64,000 bases of DNA from Casuarius casuarius (lineage: Eukaryota; Chordata; Aves; Casuariiformes; Casuariidae). The notes beneath the pieces were generated by a model. That model was not told the origin of the DNA. It ran no database searches and was given only the letters and a program-made list of their open reading frames with translations. A program made the position numbers and the translations under genes. Of this stretch, positions 14,101-26,100 are shown piece by piece. The stretch covers positions 983,052 to 1,047,051 of the forward strand of contig PTFA01000112.1 of the NCBI GenBank assembly GCA_003342895.1, given 5' to 3'. Numbering within the stretch: position 1 is the first letter of the stretch; the number at the start of each line of letters is the position of its first letter.

Positions 14101-17100
14101 CTTGCAATGCATATTTTAAATTGCCTTGAACTAAGTTGGAGTTGTTTTTCTTTGCTAACAGAAAAGGATTCTGTAAGGTAACAAATATCTTAATAAATCA
14201 TACGATGCTTTAGTATATGGCTTTCAAATGTGTTTTGACTCAATTCAGACAGACTGGAATATCAGAATTTTCTGATAACTATAGAAACCTCGCTCTGGGG
14301 TCAGGATTGTAAATCAGGAGGATATCCGGGATACGTCAGCTGATTTAAAAACAAATCCTCACCCCATTCCCCCTGAAAAAGAAAAGTTCTAAACCCTATG
14401 CTCCTGTCTTTGTGTTGTCTCACCTCTTAGTGCTTTTTTCTGAGCTTGTACTTGACATTTTTATCCAATGGATAGAGGAACACTTGCAGGCAGCTCTAGG
14501 GATAAATAAATATTCTGGGATTGCTATGAAAATATCTTTTTGCATTATCAAAATATTTTCCTTGGTCAAAGATACAATGCTAGGATGTTGAGTTTTGAGA
14601 CAGACCTATTAATAAAAGCATAAAAGCTGCCTTTCTTATCTTTTCATAATTTTTATTATTATTTTAAAGCTGATTTAAGATTTTTCTTTTTTTTCCTATA
14701 CTACAGCTTCAAAACAATTATCCAGTACATTGACAACCAGTTTGAAAGATACCTTCATGACGAGAGTGGTCTAAACAGGCGCCACATTATAGACAACAGA
14801 GTCCATTGCTGTTTTTACTTCATTTCTCCCTTTGGGCATGGGTAAGAAAAAGCACTTGTATTTTAGGGTGCCATATCCTAAGGGGTTCATAAGTCTGTTC
14901 ATTTCTTGAACTGGAAACCTGGAAACTTAACTTTCATGTTAGTGGAGTTACTTCCTCAGTTCAGTTCAGTTAGCCGATGCAATTAAAATGGTCTTTTGGG
15001 ATTAATTCTCTCCTCTGCTTTGTCCCCTTAGTTTTTAGTATTTAATATTGCTTTGAAGCAGTCGGTATTACACTGTTTATTACCCAGAAGCATAAGAGCT
15101 TGTAGTACCCACTTTGTCTTAAAGTGACAATTGTAGCTGCAATTCAACTATTACATGACGAGGCTGATCTACAGGTGCTCTTAGTTTATACTGGGCATAC
15201 TATTGTGTAGATACTTGAAATAAATGATATTTATTGTTAATATGTTACTTGGTCTGTTTAAAAAAAAAAAAACCCTTGGATTTAATTTCTTTTTTTTCCT
15301 CCCTGTTGGCAGGCTGAAGCCATTAGATGTAGAATTCATGAAGGCTCTTCATGGAAAAGTCAACATTGTCCCTGTGATTGCTAAGGCTGACACACTGACA
15401 CTGAAGGAGAGAGAGAGGCTGAAGAGAAGAGTAGGTTTAACACTTGATCATCAGAACAGTGTAGCCCATACAATGTTAAAGCCAAATACAGAGCAAATTG
15501 AAATTGAAGAGGGGTGAATATTAGCCATAGACCTAATCTTTAGCAAGTATGAGGCGGCAAAACTTCACTGAGGTCAGATGTGCTTTAGCAGTTGCACTGA
15601 GAATCTGGCTGTTCCTGGCTTTGTCTATCTTAGCAAGTAGTGCGCCCCAATAGAGCAGGCTTTTTGAGCAAAACAGTTGGTAGTGAGGACTCAGTTCCCC
15701 TAAATATGCGTGTAGTGTGTGTGATATTTCTGAATAGCTCTCATTTAGTAGGCATAATGGACATCTGAATGCCTGTTAGTGGTGGGAGTGCATTAGATGT
15801 GTTCTGAGAGTGTATTTTTAGGTTTAGTTTCATCCAAAAGAAATCTGGTTTGCGTGCTCTAAGTGTCACATGATTTGTACCAAAACATGGTTAAATTGGT
15901 GTGATTGGGGATTTGCTTAATAAGCACACCCCTGATACAAACTAAATGCTAATATTGAGGCAAGATAATTCGGCTAATAAAAAACACATCCTGCTAATTT
16001 ATCTCCACTGTTATGAATTAAAAAAAAAAAAACATATTCCCACGTATATTTTTTCCTAATAGATTATCTGTTCACATGAAATACCAGGACATACTTAGGA
16101 CTACATTTGAAGAAATTGGTTTCCAGACAGTGGTACTAAAGCAGATCTTTTTGCATTGGAAGTTTTACTTGCTGTCTTGAATTTTTGTTTGCCAAACCTT
16201 TCTGAGAGAGGCCAGTCACTGCCAAATATGCCACTGTAGTATATTTTACAAGAATAATGTATATATTTATGGTCATAGAAATCTTGCACTTTAAACTTAA
16301 TTTCCATTTAATCTCATCATAGGCTAATCTGGCCAATGAATGTAAATATTTAATGTTTCCCAGTTTATCCTCTTTGATTCAGAGTGACTTTATGCACCTG
16401 GTTGAAGTAAGAAATGCATAGCTGGCTAGATTGTATTAGTCTGAGAAGTGGTTCGATAAAATTTATTGCAATGACAGACTTTTGAACACAGAACTTCCTA
16501 AAAAATTGAGGTTATACTGACTGGAAAGCCATGCGATCAGTTGAGAAGCCCTACAGCTTTGAACCATACAAAGCAAAATGAGACTTCCTGGATTTTACAA
16601 GTTTAATAAATCATGCTTTGGGTATAGAGAAAATTAATATTTCTGAAACACAGTCTGTACTTTGCACCAGAGTATGCAAAGCATTTTTTTAATGGTAAGA
16701 TTATATCTTAATCTTATATTTTATATTACATATTAGTATAATCTTAGCCTGCTACTTTGTTTCTTGTGGAGGGAGTGGCAGATGTTATTATCATCATCTT
16801 CTGGCTTCTGGTGGTTATTTAGAATGGTCGCTGGTCCCTTAATCCAAGGGTTTTTGCGCATCGGTATTTTTCTGTTTGCTTGAAGAAGGATTACAGCTTT
16901 ATTTTGGCCCGGAAAAGTAGTCTAATTCAGATCATGCTTACAAAATAGCATGTTAGCTGAACTCAACCTGAATTCAGAGGCTTTTTTCTTTTTTTCAGGG
17001 TAGATCAGTGCCACAATCAAAGGTGTGACTGTGGTTTGTGTAGATGTATAAGCAACTATAGTCTAGCAAGGTAAGATACTGCTAGCAGTGTAGTTGTTTG

Positions 17101-20100
17101 TATAGCGCTTAGTGATGCAGTGAAACTTAGCCAAGAAACAATAAATTTTCTATATTTGAGTGAACAAGTTTAAAGTGAAGTCAGTTATGTCTCATTAGAG
17201 GGGAGAAAGGTGTTTATACAAAAGTGACCAGCTTTATGATGAACTAGTGCTTTTTTAGGGTTTTTTTTAATATAAAAAAGCAGAAAACCCTCAAAAACCA
17301 AGGCATGCATTGACATAAGAGGGACCTGTAAATCATGCTGGGAGAAATTCTGCCCCAGTTCTTGAGCTTTTACTGTGTTCCTCCTTGAATGCTATGAGGA
17401 GATGACAGGTACTGTGGGCAAATTGAAAGAACACCTAAGGGAATAACAATAGAGATGTAGCTGCTTATGCTGGCTTCAATCTCTGCTTTTTTTCTGAGTG
17501 TGCATTGAGTTGGTGAAATGATTTTATCTGATTGAGATACTGTTCATGGAGGGGTTAAATGAAGAGGAATGTAATCTCACCAGGTTTCAGTATTTGCTGT
17601 GACTGTCTTGGATCTTTTTCTGCTGTGCTCCTTTTGCCTGCTGTTTGGTGGCCTCTTGTAGGGTCAAACACAGCATAGTGCACATGCTGCTTGACATTCG
17701 CTACTGTGTATTGTTATGCAGGATATTAGCTGAAATATGGCAGTAGTGCAAGGAAACCAGTTTCCTGATGTGAATTTGTAATTGCTTATTTTTTAGTACA
17801 GCTCTGCAAGTGAGGTTAGATTGAGAGTTTATGATGCCTGTCTACTTGAAGATGGAGATGAATCCTGATTTATATATCCTATGATGAACAGATTAATTTA
17901 AAGGCAACCTCACTTTGCCGTATTCTGTCTGTGCCCATTCCTGTTTAGTTCTTTGCGGTTTAGAGCAATGTTATTTTTAACAAAGTCTTTTAAAACAGTC
18001 TTGACTAACACACGTGGACACCACATTGTTATTTATGCCCTGGATAACTATAAAAAGATCAACAGCATATGCTGTAGTCTGGTGAGGGCGTGGTTAGGAA
18101 ACAGGTAAGCAGTGGTCTATTATTTTTGTCCTCCTGGCAAAGGTCACTCTACAAACTGAGTTTATACTAAGTCAAATGTATAATGTGGTTCCAAAGCTTT
18201 GAAAGTCTAGCTACTGTATATTGTTCTAACTCAAAGCGTCTTGGCTAACAGCATCTCTAATCAAGAATAAGAATCAAAATCCCGCTTTGCTGACGTGGCT
18301 TGAAGTTTTATTTTTTTTAGATGTTTCTGCCATTTGGCCATCAATCTAAAGTAAAATGTTTTTGTTTTGCCGCTTCGCACTAAGCAGCGAGATCAGCTTG
18401 CAAAGGAAACCCAGCTTGGAGTAATTCCTGTTTTGTCTTTTGGAATTCAAAGTTATTTTTTAAAACTCTCGAGTGGGAAGAAATGCAGGGCAGTTTCACA
18501 AGCTGTGCCATGCAAGGCTGCTAAGGAAACCTGCTCAAAAGAATGACTTCATGAGAGGGGAACTAATATTTTGACTTTTTTTTGAATTTCCCATGGGAAG
18601 GCTAATCTTTAGGAACACAGAATCCTCTGAGGCCAATAAAATTGAGATTTGCAGAAGCAAAATGCTGTTTCATTGTTAGGACCATAAAATACAGTTTGTT
18701 TTTATTGCAATTCTTTTTCCTTTCAGGAAAGCACTAGGTTTAACAGCTGTAATATATTATTCTAGCACCCCTTGTTGTTGGCTTTCCCGCTATTGTTTCA
18801 CTTGAATTTTATCTTTAAGATCTCAGTCAGGTTACATGTGCTTTCTTGTTTCATGCAGCCACTTAAAGGCAACACACTGCAGCGCTGCCCCACCTATCCC
18901 AGCTGTGCGTGGTCTGTTATCATTTGGTGACAGTTTGATGCTCCTCCATTCTGCAAAACAGTGTAACACTTATCGATTTAAATGTAATTGAGCTAACATA
19001 ACTGTTAATTGCTTATTGGCAAAACTTATTTCCAAATTTCTTTTTTCTTTTAAAAATATAGCTGTGTCTGTTGGTATAGGTGGTAGTTCATAGGGTCTGT
19101 GTGTGTCTGTGTGCGGTGTTTATATACCTGGCAGGAAAACATTGTCATGGGAGGAGCTGTGGTTCATACATGGTCATTTGTCTTCTAAAGGGGATTGTTT
19201 TCTTTTAAACAGCTATTTAAACTCTAGTTTATATCAGACTCTAGTTGGACAGGTTTTATTTACACCGTAGTTACTGGTTGCCATCACAATAGGAGATCAA
19301 GGAAGCCAACAGTATTGTAGGAAGCTTCATCAAGACCTTTCATGCATTCAAAGCCTAGTTGTATCTGTATTATTAAATTAGGGGGGGTTTTGTTGTTGTT
19401 GTTTTTTTAACACTTGCACAGTTATATCGGTGCTAATGACATCACAAGTCCTTATGTTGACATTTCTGAATGTTTTTATCACCTCATTTAAAAAAAAAAA
19501 CTTTTTGTGATGTGTTTGATGCTCAAACTTTGCCTGTTGTAAAAGTTCAGTATTGCAGTAGTGCTGCCGCTCGATGCGGGTCCCGGTTGTGGGACTGCAG
19601 TCGCGGCCCCTGTGTTACCGGTGGGGAATGCTAATACAGGAAGTTTGCACAGTTAATCTTTTTCTGTTAAGACATCCAAGATCTCTTTGAAGAGAGAGTT
19701 ACTGCAGACTGTCAGCATTCCTGATGTTCTCTCCATACCACCACACTTTTCAGTGAAAGCAAATCTCGTCAGTGTATTTGGGATTTCTTACTCAAATATT
19801 TTTCTTTTTTAATAGGATGGCAGTAGAAGCACTCTGTTAAGCTTCAGGAAAAGGATTGACTAGTGCCACCTTTTGAAACTGCTAGAGGCCTAGGATTATG
19901 CTAGCTACTTACCCCCGCAGTGATTTCATTAGGGAAAGAATGTATACAGAAATACAGATTAGGTTTTTCGTGTTAATCCCAGACATTAGTGACAATAAAG
20001 AAAGCTCTGTATGGATGGTTTTCCTATTAACAGATTTTGAAAGCTTTCTCCAGTTTAAGTGGGGCATGGGCTTAGTCTTTTCAGTTCAACCGACAGTAGA

Positions 20101-23100
20101 CATTGTCCTTTCAATTTTTGTAGATATCAAATACGTGAAAACATATTTTGACATAGACTGCAGGGTTTTGATGCTGTAGTTAATGAAGCTCTTCTCCAAA
20201 TTCACTGCCTTTACTTGCTGCTTCTTGTTAACTTCGTTTTGTTTTTGTCAGCTCCTGCTTTTTCCTCTGCATAAACCTTCTGGTTTTGTTAATGACTTAC
20301 TTGCTGTAACTTCTTTTTCTAATCCATCTATCTTTCATGCTTTTTTTTTTTTTTTTTCCCCCCAGCTCTTTAGGCCTCTGTCTGTTTTTGAAGGGAAGAC
20401 CTTTCAGTCAGGCATCTCATTTTTTATCTTCAAAAAGTGCTGTGCAGGAATATGATGTATTACAAGTGTTTTATCAGTGATGTGGCTAACATTCATTGCA
20501 GATAGTGTTCTAATTCTGATGCGCTTATTCCTTGAGTACAGCTGCAGACACAGATTGTTGTCTGAATGCCTTGATTATGTCTCGATATGGGTATTTTTAA
20601 GTCTTTATTTCTGTATCATTGAACATAGAAAAATACACTAGTTAAGGTCATATGCAAAGATATGTGAGGAATGTCACAAAGTATTTAGTCTGTTTCTCTC
20701 AGAGTGCACAGGCAGGTGAGCTGCTGTTAATGTTTCTGTTTCTGATTTTGTAGATTGTATCAAATAGATCTATTACAAACAGTATAATTCAGAGTTCATC
20801 TCAGCACATTTGTTGGCTTTTAAAAATGCTTTTTAGTAAGCTCTTTGAAAAAGAACATATGTAGTTAGCAAATCTCAGAAATGTTTTTAAGATACCATTT
20901 TGGAAGAGTAAAATAGCCTACACTAAATCTGGCTGTATTTTAAAAACTTTTCTTTGTTCCATTTAGGAATGTGATTAATTTCCCACTTAGTATTTGTTTC
21001 CTACATCTCAGAACTTGCAGATTGCTGGGCAAGTGTTTTTCTATGTTGAGCTGTTCTCACAGTAGGACATTTATGTACTTGAGGTGCAAGTCTCTGTCGA
21101 ATAAAGACAAAATGGAAAAAATGCTATTTTTTTTTCTTTTTTGTTGCTTTTTTGCTTCATAGAGTGAAATTAATGCAATGCAAGATAGTCTTGTAGTACA
21201 TAAAATCAAAGAATAAGTCATGGTAGCTTCAGCTAGTGATGTTTTAGGCATTGTCAAACTACTTAAACTCAGAATATTTTTTCTGCTCTTTAGATGTGGC
21301 AGACTGATAAATTCAATCTGTATACTTTAACCTAATAATCTCTCTCTCTCTTTTAAACTCAGGTTCTGGATGAGATTTCTGAACACGGCATTAGGATTTA
21401 TCAGCTTCCTGATGCAGATTCTGATGAAGATGAGGAATTTAAAGAACAAACCAGGGTTCTGAAGGCAAGTTTCACTCTTTCTTAATTATTTTAATGCAGT
21501 AGTTCTTTAAGTTTACAGTATGTTTGCAGATACTTTGTTCCTTTATAATGTGTGTTGAAAATTTGGATTTTCTTTGGAAAAGCTCTTGGCTCTGAGTTAG
21601 TCTTTTTGATTCCGGTCCTTGCTTCATCAGAGTTCTGGCTGTAGTATCTTGTAGTTCTCTTTTCTTTTTTTTCCCCCCTTAAATGTAAGGAACTGTTTAG
21701 CAGAAACTGATTTGCTATCTGTTTCACATGCAAGTAAAGAGAGAGCGAGAGCACGTGCATGTATTAGGCTTACTATCCTAATTAATGACTTTCCTCTTGT
21801 TAGACCAGATAATAAACGTTTTACTGAAGTCATTTCCTCTTTGTGCTGTGATACTAGTGGCAAAGATACACAGANAATATAGCTAGAGACTGAGAATTTC
21901 AGATACTTAATCTGTATCTGAAGTATGTTTCTGTTGGCTGCCTTCCATGCATGATGTTATGTCAGATGACACATTATGCCCAAACTGTACTTCAACAACA
22001 GTCAAGTGTTCCTAAAGCAAAGCGTCATTTCCCTTTGTGCCATTAAGGCAAACTGACCCTAACAAAACTGCAGGTGTTAATGGTGAGAGGTTGCAGNGTT
22101 CAGAACAGGATTTATTGATTTGGCTGATGCAGAAGGGTTTTAGTTAATGCATTTGTCAACACTTTTTTCCCCTTCTCCGTTTTGTTACTTAAATGTGTCT
22201 CTGTGCTTTCCTAAAAAGACCCAAACAAACAAAAAAACCCCAAACAGTAACTTGTTTTGCTCTGTTTCAACTAGGCTAGCATTCCCTTTGCTGTTATTGG
22301 ATCCAATCAACTTATTGAGGTGAAAGGGAAAAAAATCAGAGGCCGTCTGTATCCTTGGGGAGTTGTTGAAGTTGAAAATCCAGAGCACAATGATTTCCTT
22401 AAATTGCGCACAATGCTGGTGTGAGTAATGGTAAAATTATCCCATTTCCTTTTGTGGTGGCATAACTCTGTTATCAAGGCTAGAGAGTTCTAAGAACCTG
22501 AATTCCTTAATTCAAAACTAGCTCTGACTGCAGTGTGGATCTGCTCCCCTCTTTCTTCCCCCCAGTCAGCTCAATTTACTGCTGTGATCCTCCGAACTAT
22601 CACCGTGGAAAATATTTTCTGTATTTCACACTGTCATATACTTGTGACAGTTCTTCATCTCTTACGTGAACTGATGTTATGGCTTTACGTATAAACTAAA
22701 GTTGTTTTCTTATTGTGCAGCTGGTGGGGCAGACAGGCTTTTAAAATATTATTTAAAGAGATTAATCCACGAAGATGAGTATTTTAAAGGTGAAAGTCAG
22801 TTTTCTTGGCCGTATAGGAAATCCTGTGTTGAATATGATAACCCTGCTTTACGATTTTATCTGGCATGGATATTCTGGTGTGTAGATGCTTTTAAGTTTT
22901 GTTGTTTTTTTAATGGCATTTCTCTTACTGGAAATGTAGTTCTGGTGGATTTCTGATTAGTCTCTACTGAGCAGGGGTTGCCCTCTGCTGGTCGCGGTTC
23001 GTAGCAAGCAGCCTTTTTTGTTTGAGGGTTTTTTTGGCGATGGAAAATTGTTAAGCAATATTAGCTGTTATGTTAGCCAAGGAGCTCCACCTAGTTTTCG

Positions 23101-26100
23101 ATTACAAATTGTACTAAATACACTTAAAACAGTCAAAAAATACTTTACAAATTAAAACTTTTTAAAAATAAGTCTTCATGAGGTTATTACACTCAAAGAC
23201 GGGTATAAACAGCCCCGTGAAATAATGAGTGAACAAGAGGAGGACAGCATTCTTTGGCTCTGAAGAATATTGAAGGGAGGCACATAGGTACAAATTAAGA
23301 CTAGTGAACATGATATCAGTATTTTAGCTAGCTGGGTGGTGGACTTGGTCTGCGAAGATTAATTTTCCAATAAATACATCCATTATATGAAACAAAAATA
23401 GAAGATAAGAGGGTGTTTTTCTTCCTTTTGGCAAGAAGACCAAAGTGTTTAATAGCCCTTTGCATGTTCTAGAACACACATGCAGGACCTGCAGGAGGTG
23501 ACCCAAGATTTGCACTATGAGAACTTCCGTTCGGAGAGGCTAAAGCGAACTGGCAAGTGAGTACCTGGGTGTGTGCCTTTGGGCTCTGCTGCTCCTCTCC
23601 TTGTTCTTTTCCACTATGAGCTGGGACTTGCTCTTCCTCCTTACTAATCCATCCTTTAACTCATTATTTCTCCTGAGATTTCAATCTGTGGGGGTACTGG
23701 AGATTTGTATGAAACATTTTCTTAGAAAGGAGCAATGACTAGCTAAGCGATATGCTTACAAACTATGTCCTTGGTTTTGTATCTGCTCTCCTTTCTCTTT
23801 CTTTTCTCTTTTTAATTGGTATGTGCGTAAAGAAGCAGTGGGCAGCAAGCAGGATAGCTTTCTATTAAATAGTTTCTACTTGTAAAAAATAAACTTCAGT
23901 GGGCACATTTGGATAGTGCCTCTTCGATTAGACACAATGATGCTGCTTCAGTTATTGCAAGACTGCTATGCTGTTTTTTTTTTCTTGCTCCTTCCTGTCA
24001 GAAGCTAGAGAGAGAAGTTTAGCCCAGATGATTTTTTTTGTAGCATCTTTTTGTAAGGTTTCTGTCCTTGGCAGACCTAATGCTGCCAAGGAAGGTGCAG
24101 CACAAATGTGTATTTTTGCAACTTATTCTTCTCCCTACTTTAAGGGTTTTTTTTTGTTTTTCTTTAAGTATTCAGCCAAGCATTTTGATTTTAAAGAAAA
24201 AAGAAAATAGCTTTCACAGCTGTTCCATAGCTTCTTTTATGGCTGATTTTGTACAATGAGTAGATGGCAGAGGAAATCTCTTGATTAGAGTAAATGGCCA
24301 AAAATATATATATGTATAGATCTATTGGTGGAGAAATTACATTTTTATGAAACAGAGGAAGAAAATTAGAGGATGGGAGAAACAGAAGTGTATGAAGGTA
24401 GAGGATGGTGTTTCACAGGAGGGAAACTTAGGTTTAAACAATTTTTTTCTTTTCCCCTGTGAGAATGCGTGCAGACTTCTTTTTTTTCAGTTGTATTACC
24501 TAAAATGCAAATCTTGAATCCGTTCTAAGAGCCTTTCTCTTCTCTATTTTATACCATCAATGTGTTGTTCTGTTCAATAGGCCTGTTGAAGAAGAAGTTG
24601 TAGACAAGGATAGAATCCTCCAGCAGAAAGAGGCTGAGGTAAGAGAGAGCTTCTAAAATTATTGTTTTTTATATAACATGCCGTGTTCTGATTTCAGTGT
24701 TCTACAGCAACTAGTGTCTACATAGAGTGTAAGATGGGAGCTGTGAAAAATAGGGACCTAAAGGGAACATGCAAGTTGCCCATACAAAGTGTTTTGTCTA
24801 GCCAGTTGTATACTGTGGATAGCAAGTAGCCTATGGACTCCTGGTTGTAGGCAGGTATCTATCTTTTCCAGTTTTGATGCTATTTTTCCATAAGCCTAGC
24901 TTCTGTTNTTTATTCAGTTTATGTTTGCCAGCTCCGTGTGCTGCTTTAAACATAATATCTTGGGGTAGACTGATCACAGTAAAGTTGCTAAGTCTCATAT
25001 TTCAGTCATTGTTTAGTACAAGCATCTTTATGGTAAATTTCTTCTTGTGCCTTTTTGCTGTGGAGCAGAAAGTCTTAATCTTTAAAAATCCCATGCTATA
25101 ATTAAGGTAAACACTGTAATGTAAAAAGGCATTTATCAAAGAGTACAGAAGAGAGGACCAGGACCATCCTTCAAGACTAGTTAATGGAGAAGATTCACAG
25201 GTTTGAACTCCACCTGTGTGTGTGAGGACATGTCAAGGAGGATTCTGTGTAACTTGGAATGACCAGTTTCCATGATCCTGTGCTTTTTATAATGTCTTAA
25301 TCTTTTGTGAACATAATAGCTTGCATGTTTTTCATCTTAAAATTTTACCTGCAAGTAAAGATAAATATTTCTTTTCTACAAGTCACTTTATGGATCTGGT
25401 GTTTTCACTCTATTTTCTTACTCTGGTTTCAAGTTATTGGTAAGCCCTTCAGCTTACTATTTTTATGTTGAACTTTTAAGGGTTCAGAGATTGTTAGCTC
25501 AGTATTTAAATTCAAGTACTGTATTGCCAGTGCTTATGACTGCTTGCATTATGGAAACACATAAGACTTGCTGCCAATTGGAAGGTAGTATTTTTTCTGT
25601 TTTTATTCAACTGAACTTGGATCCAAGTCCATAAATAGAGGAAGACATGACTAAAAAGGTCAATGTATACNGGAATAGATTTGGAGTAAGAAATAAAACA
25701 CTACAAAATTTTGTGTGTTTTGGATAAAAGATTCACCCTCCACTATACTAAAGTGTATGAAATATAGATACTTCAGTCTGTGCATTTCCTTTTTCCCTCG
25801 TAGCATCCAGGTTTAAAAATAGCTAATCCTGGTTACCTGCCATGTTGACATAATTAGCTACTTCTGCATTTCCTTTCCGGAAAATTTTTTGCTGTTTATC
25901 ACCATAAATAGTAGTTAATAATGTGATTTCCTGGTGGCTAAATGAGACAGCTGCATTTTTATCACTGTATAACTTCATTTCATCAGCATAAACACTTTTA
26001 GTGGCCATGCATTTATGGCGGTGGAACTTCTGCAAGTATTCTGTACACCAATTAACTGCCTCCCATTTACTGATATGTGTGCTAAACAACAGTAGATCCT

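Noticed and set aside
22702..22956. 84-codon frame in intron 8 with an acceptor-like sequence at its start
   Set aside because: Joined to exon 8 in the septin phase it hits a stop within about 20 codons, the donor is weak, and the translation matches no family I know.
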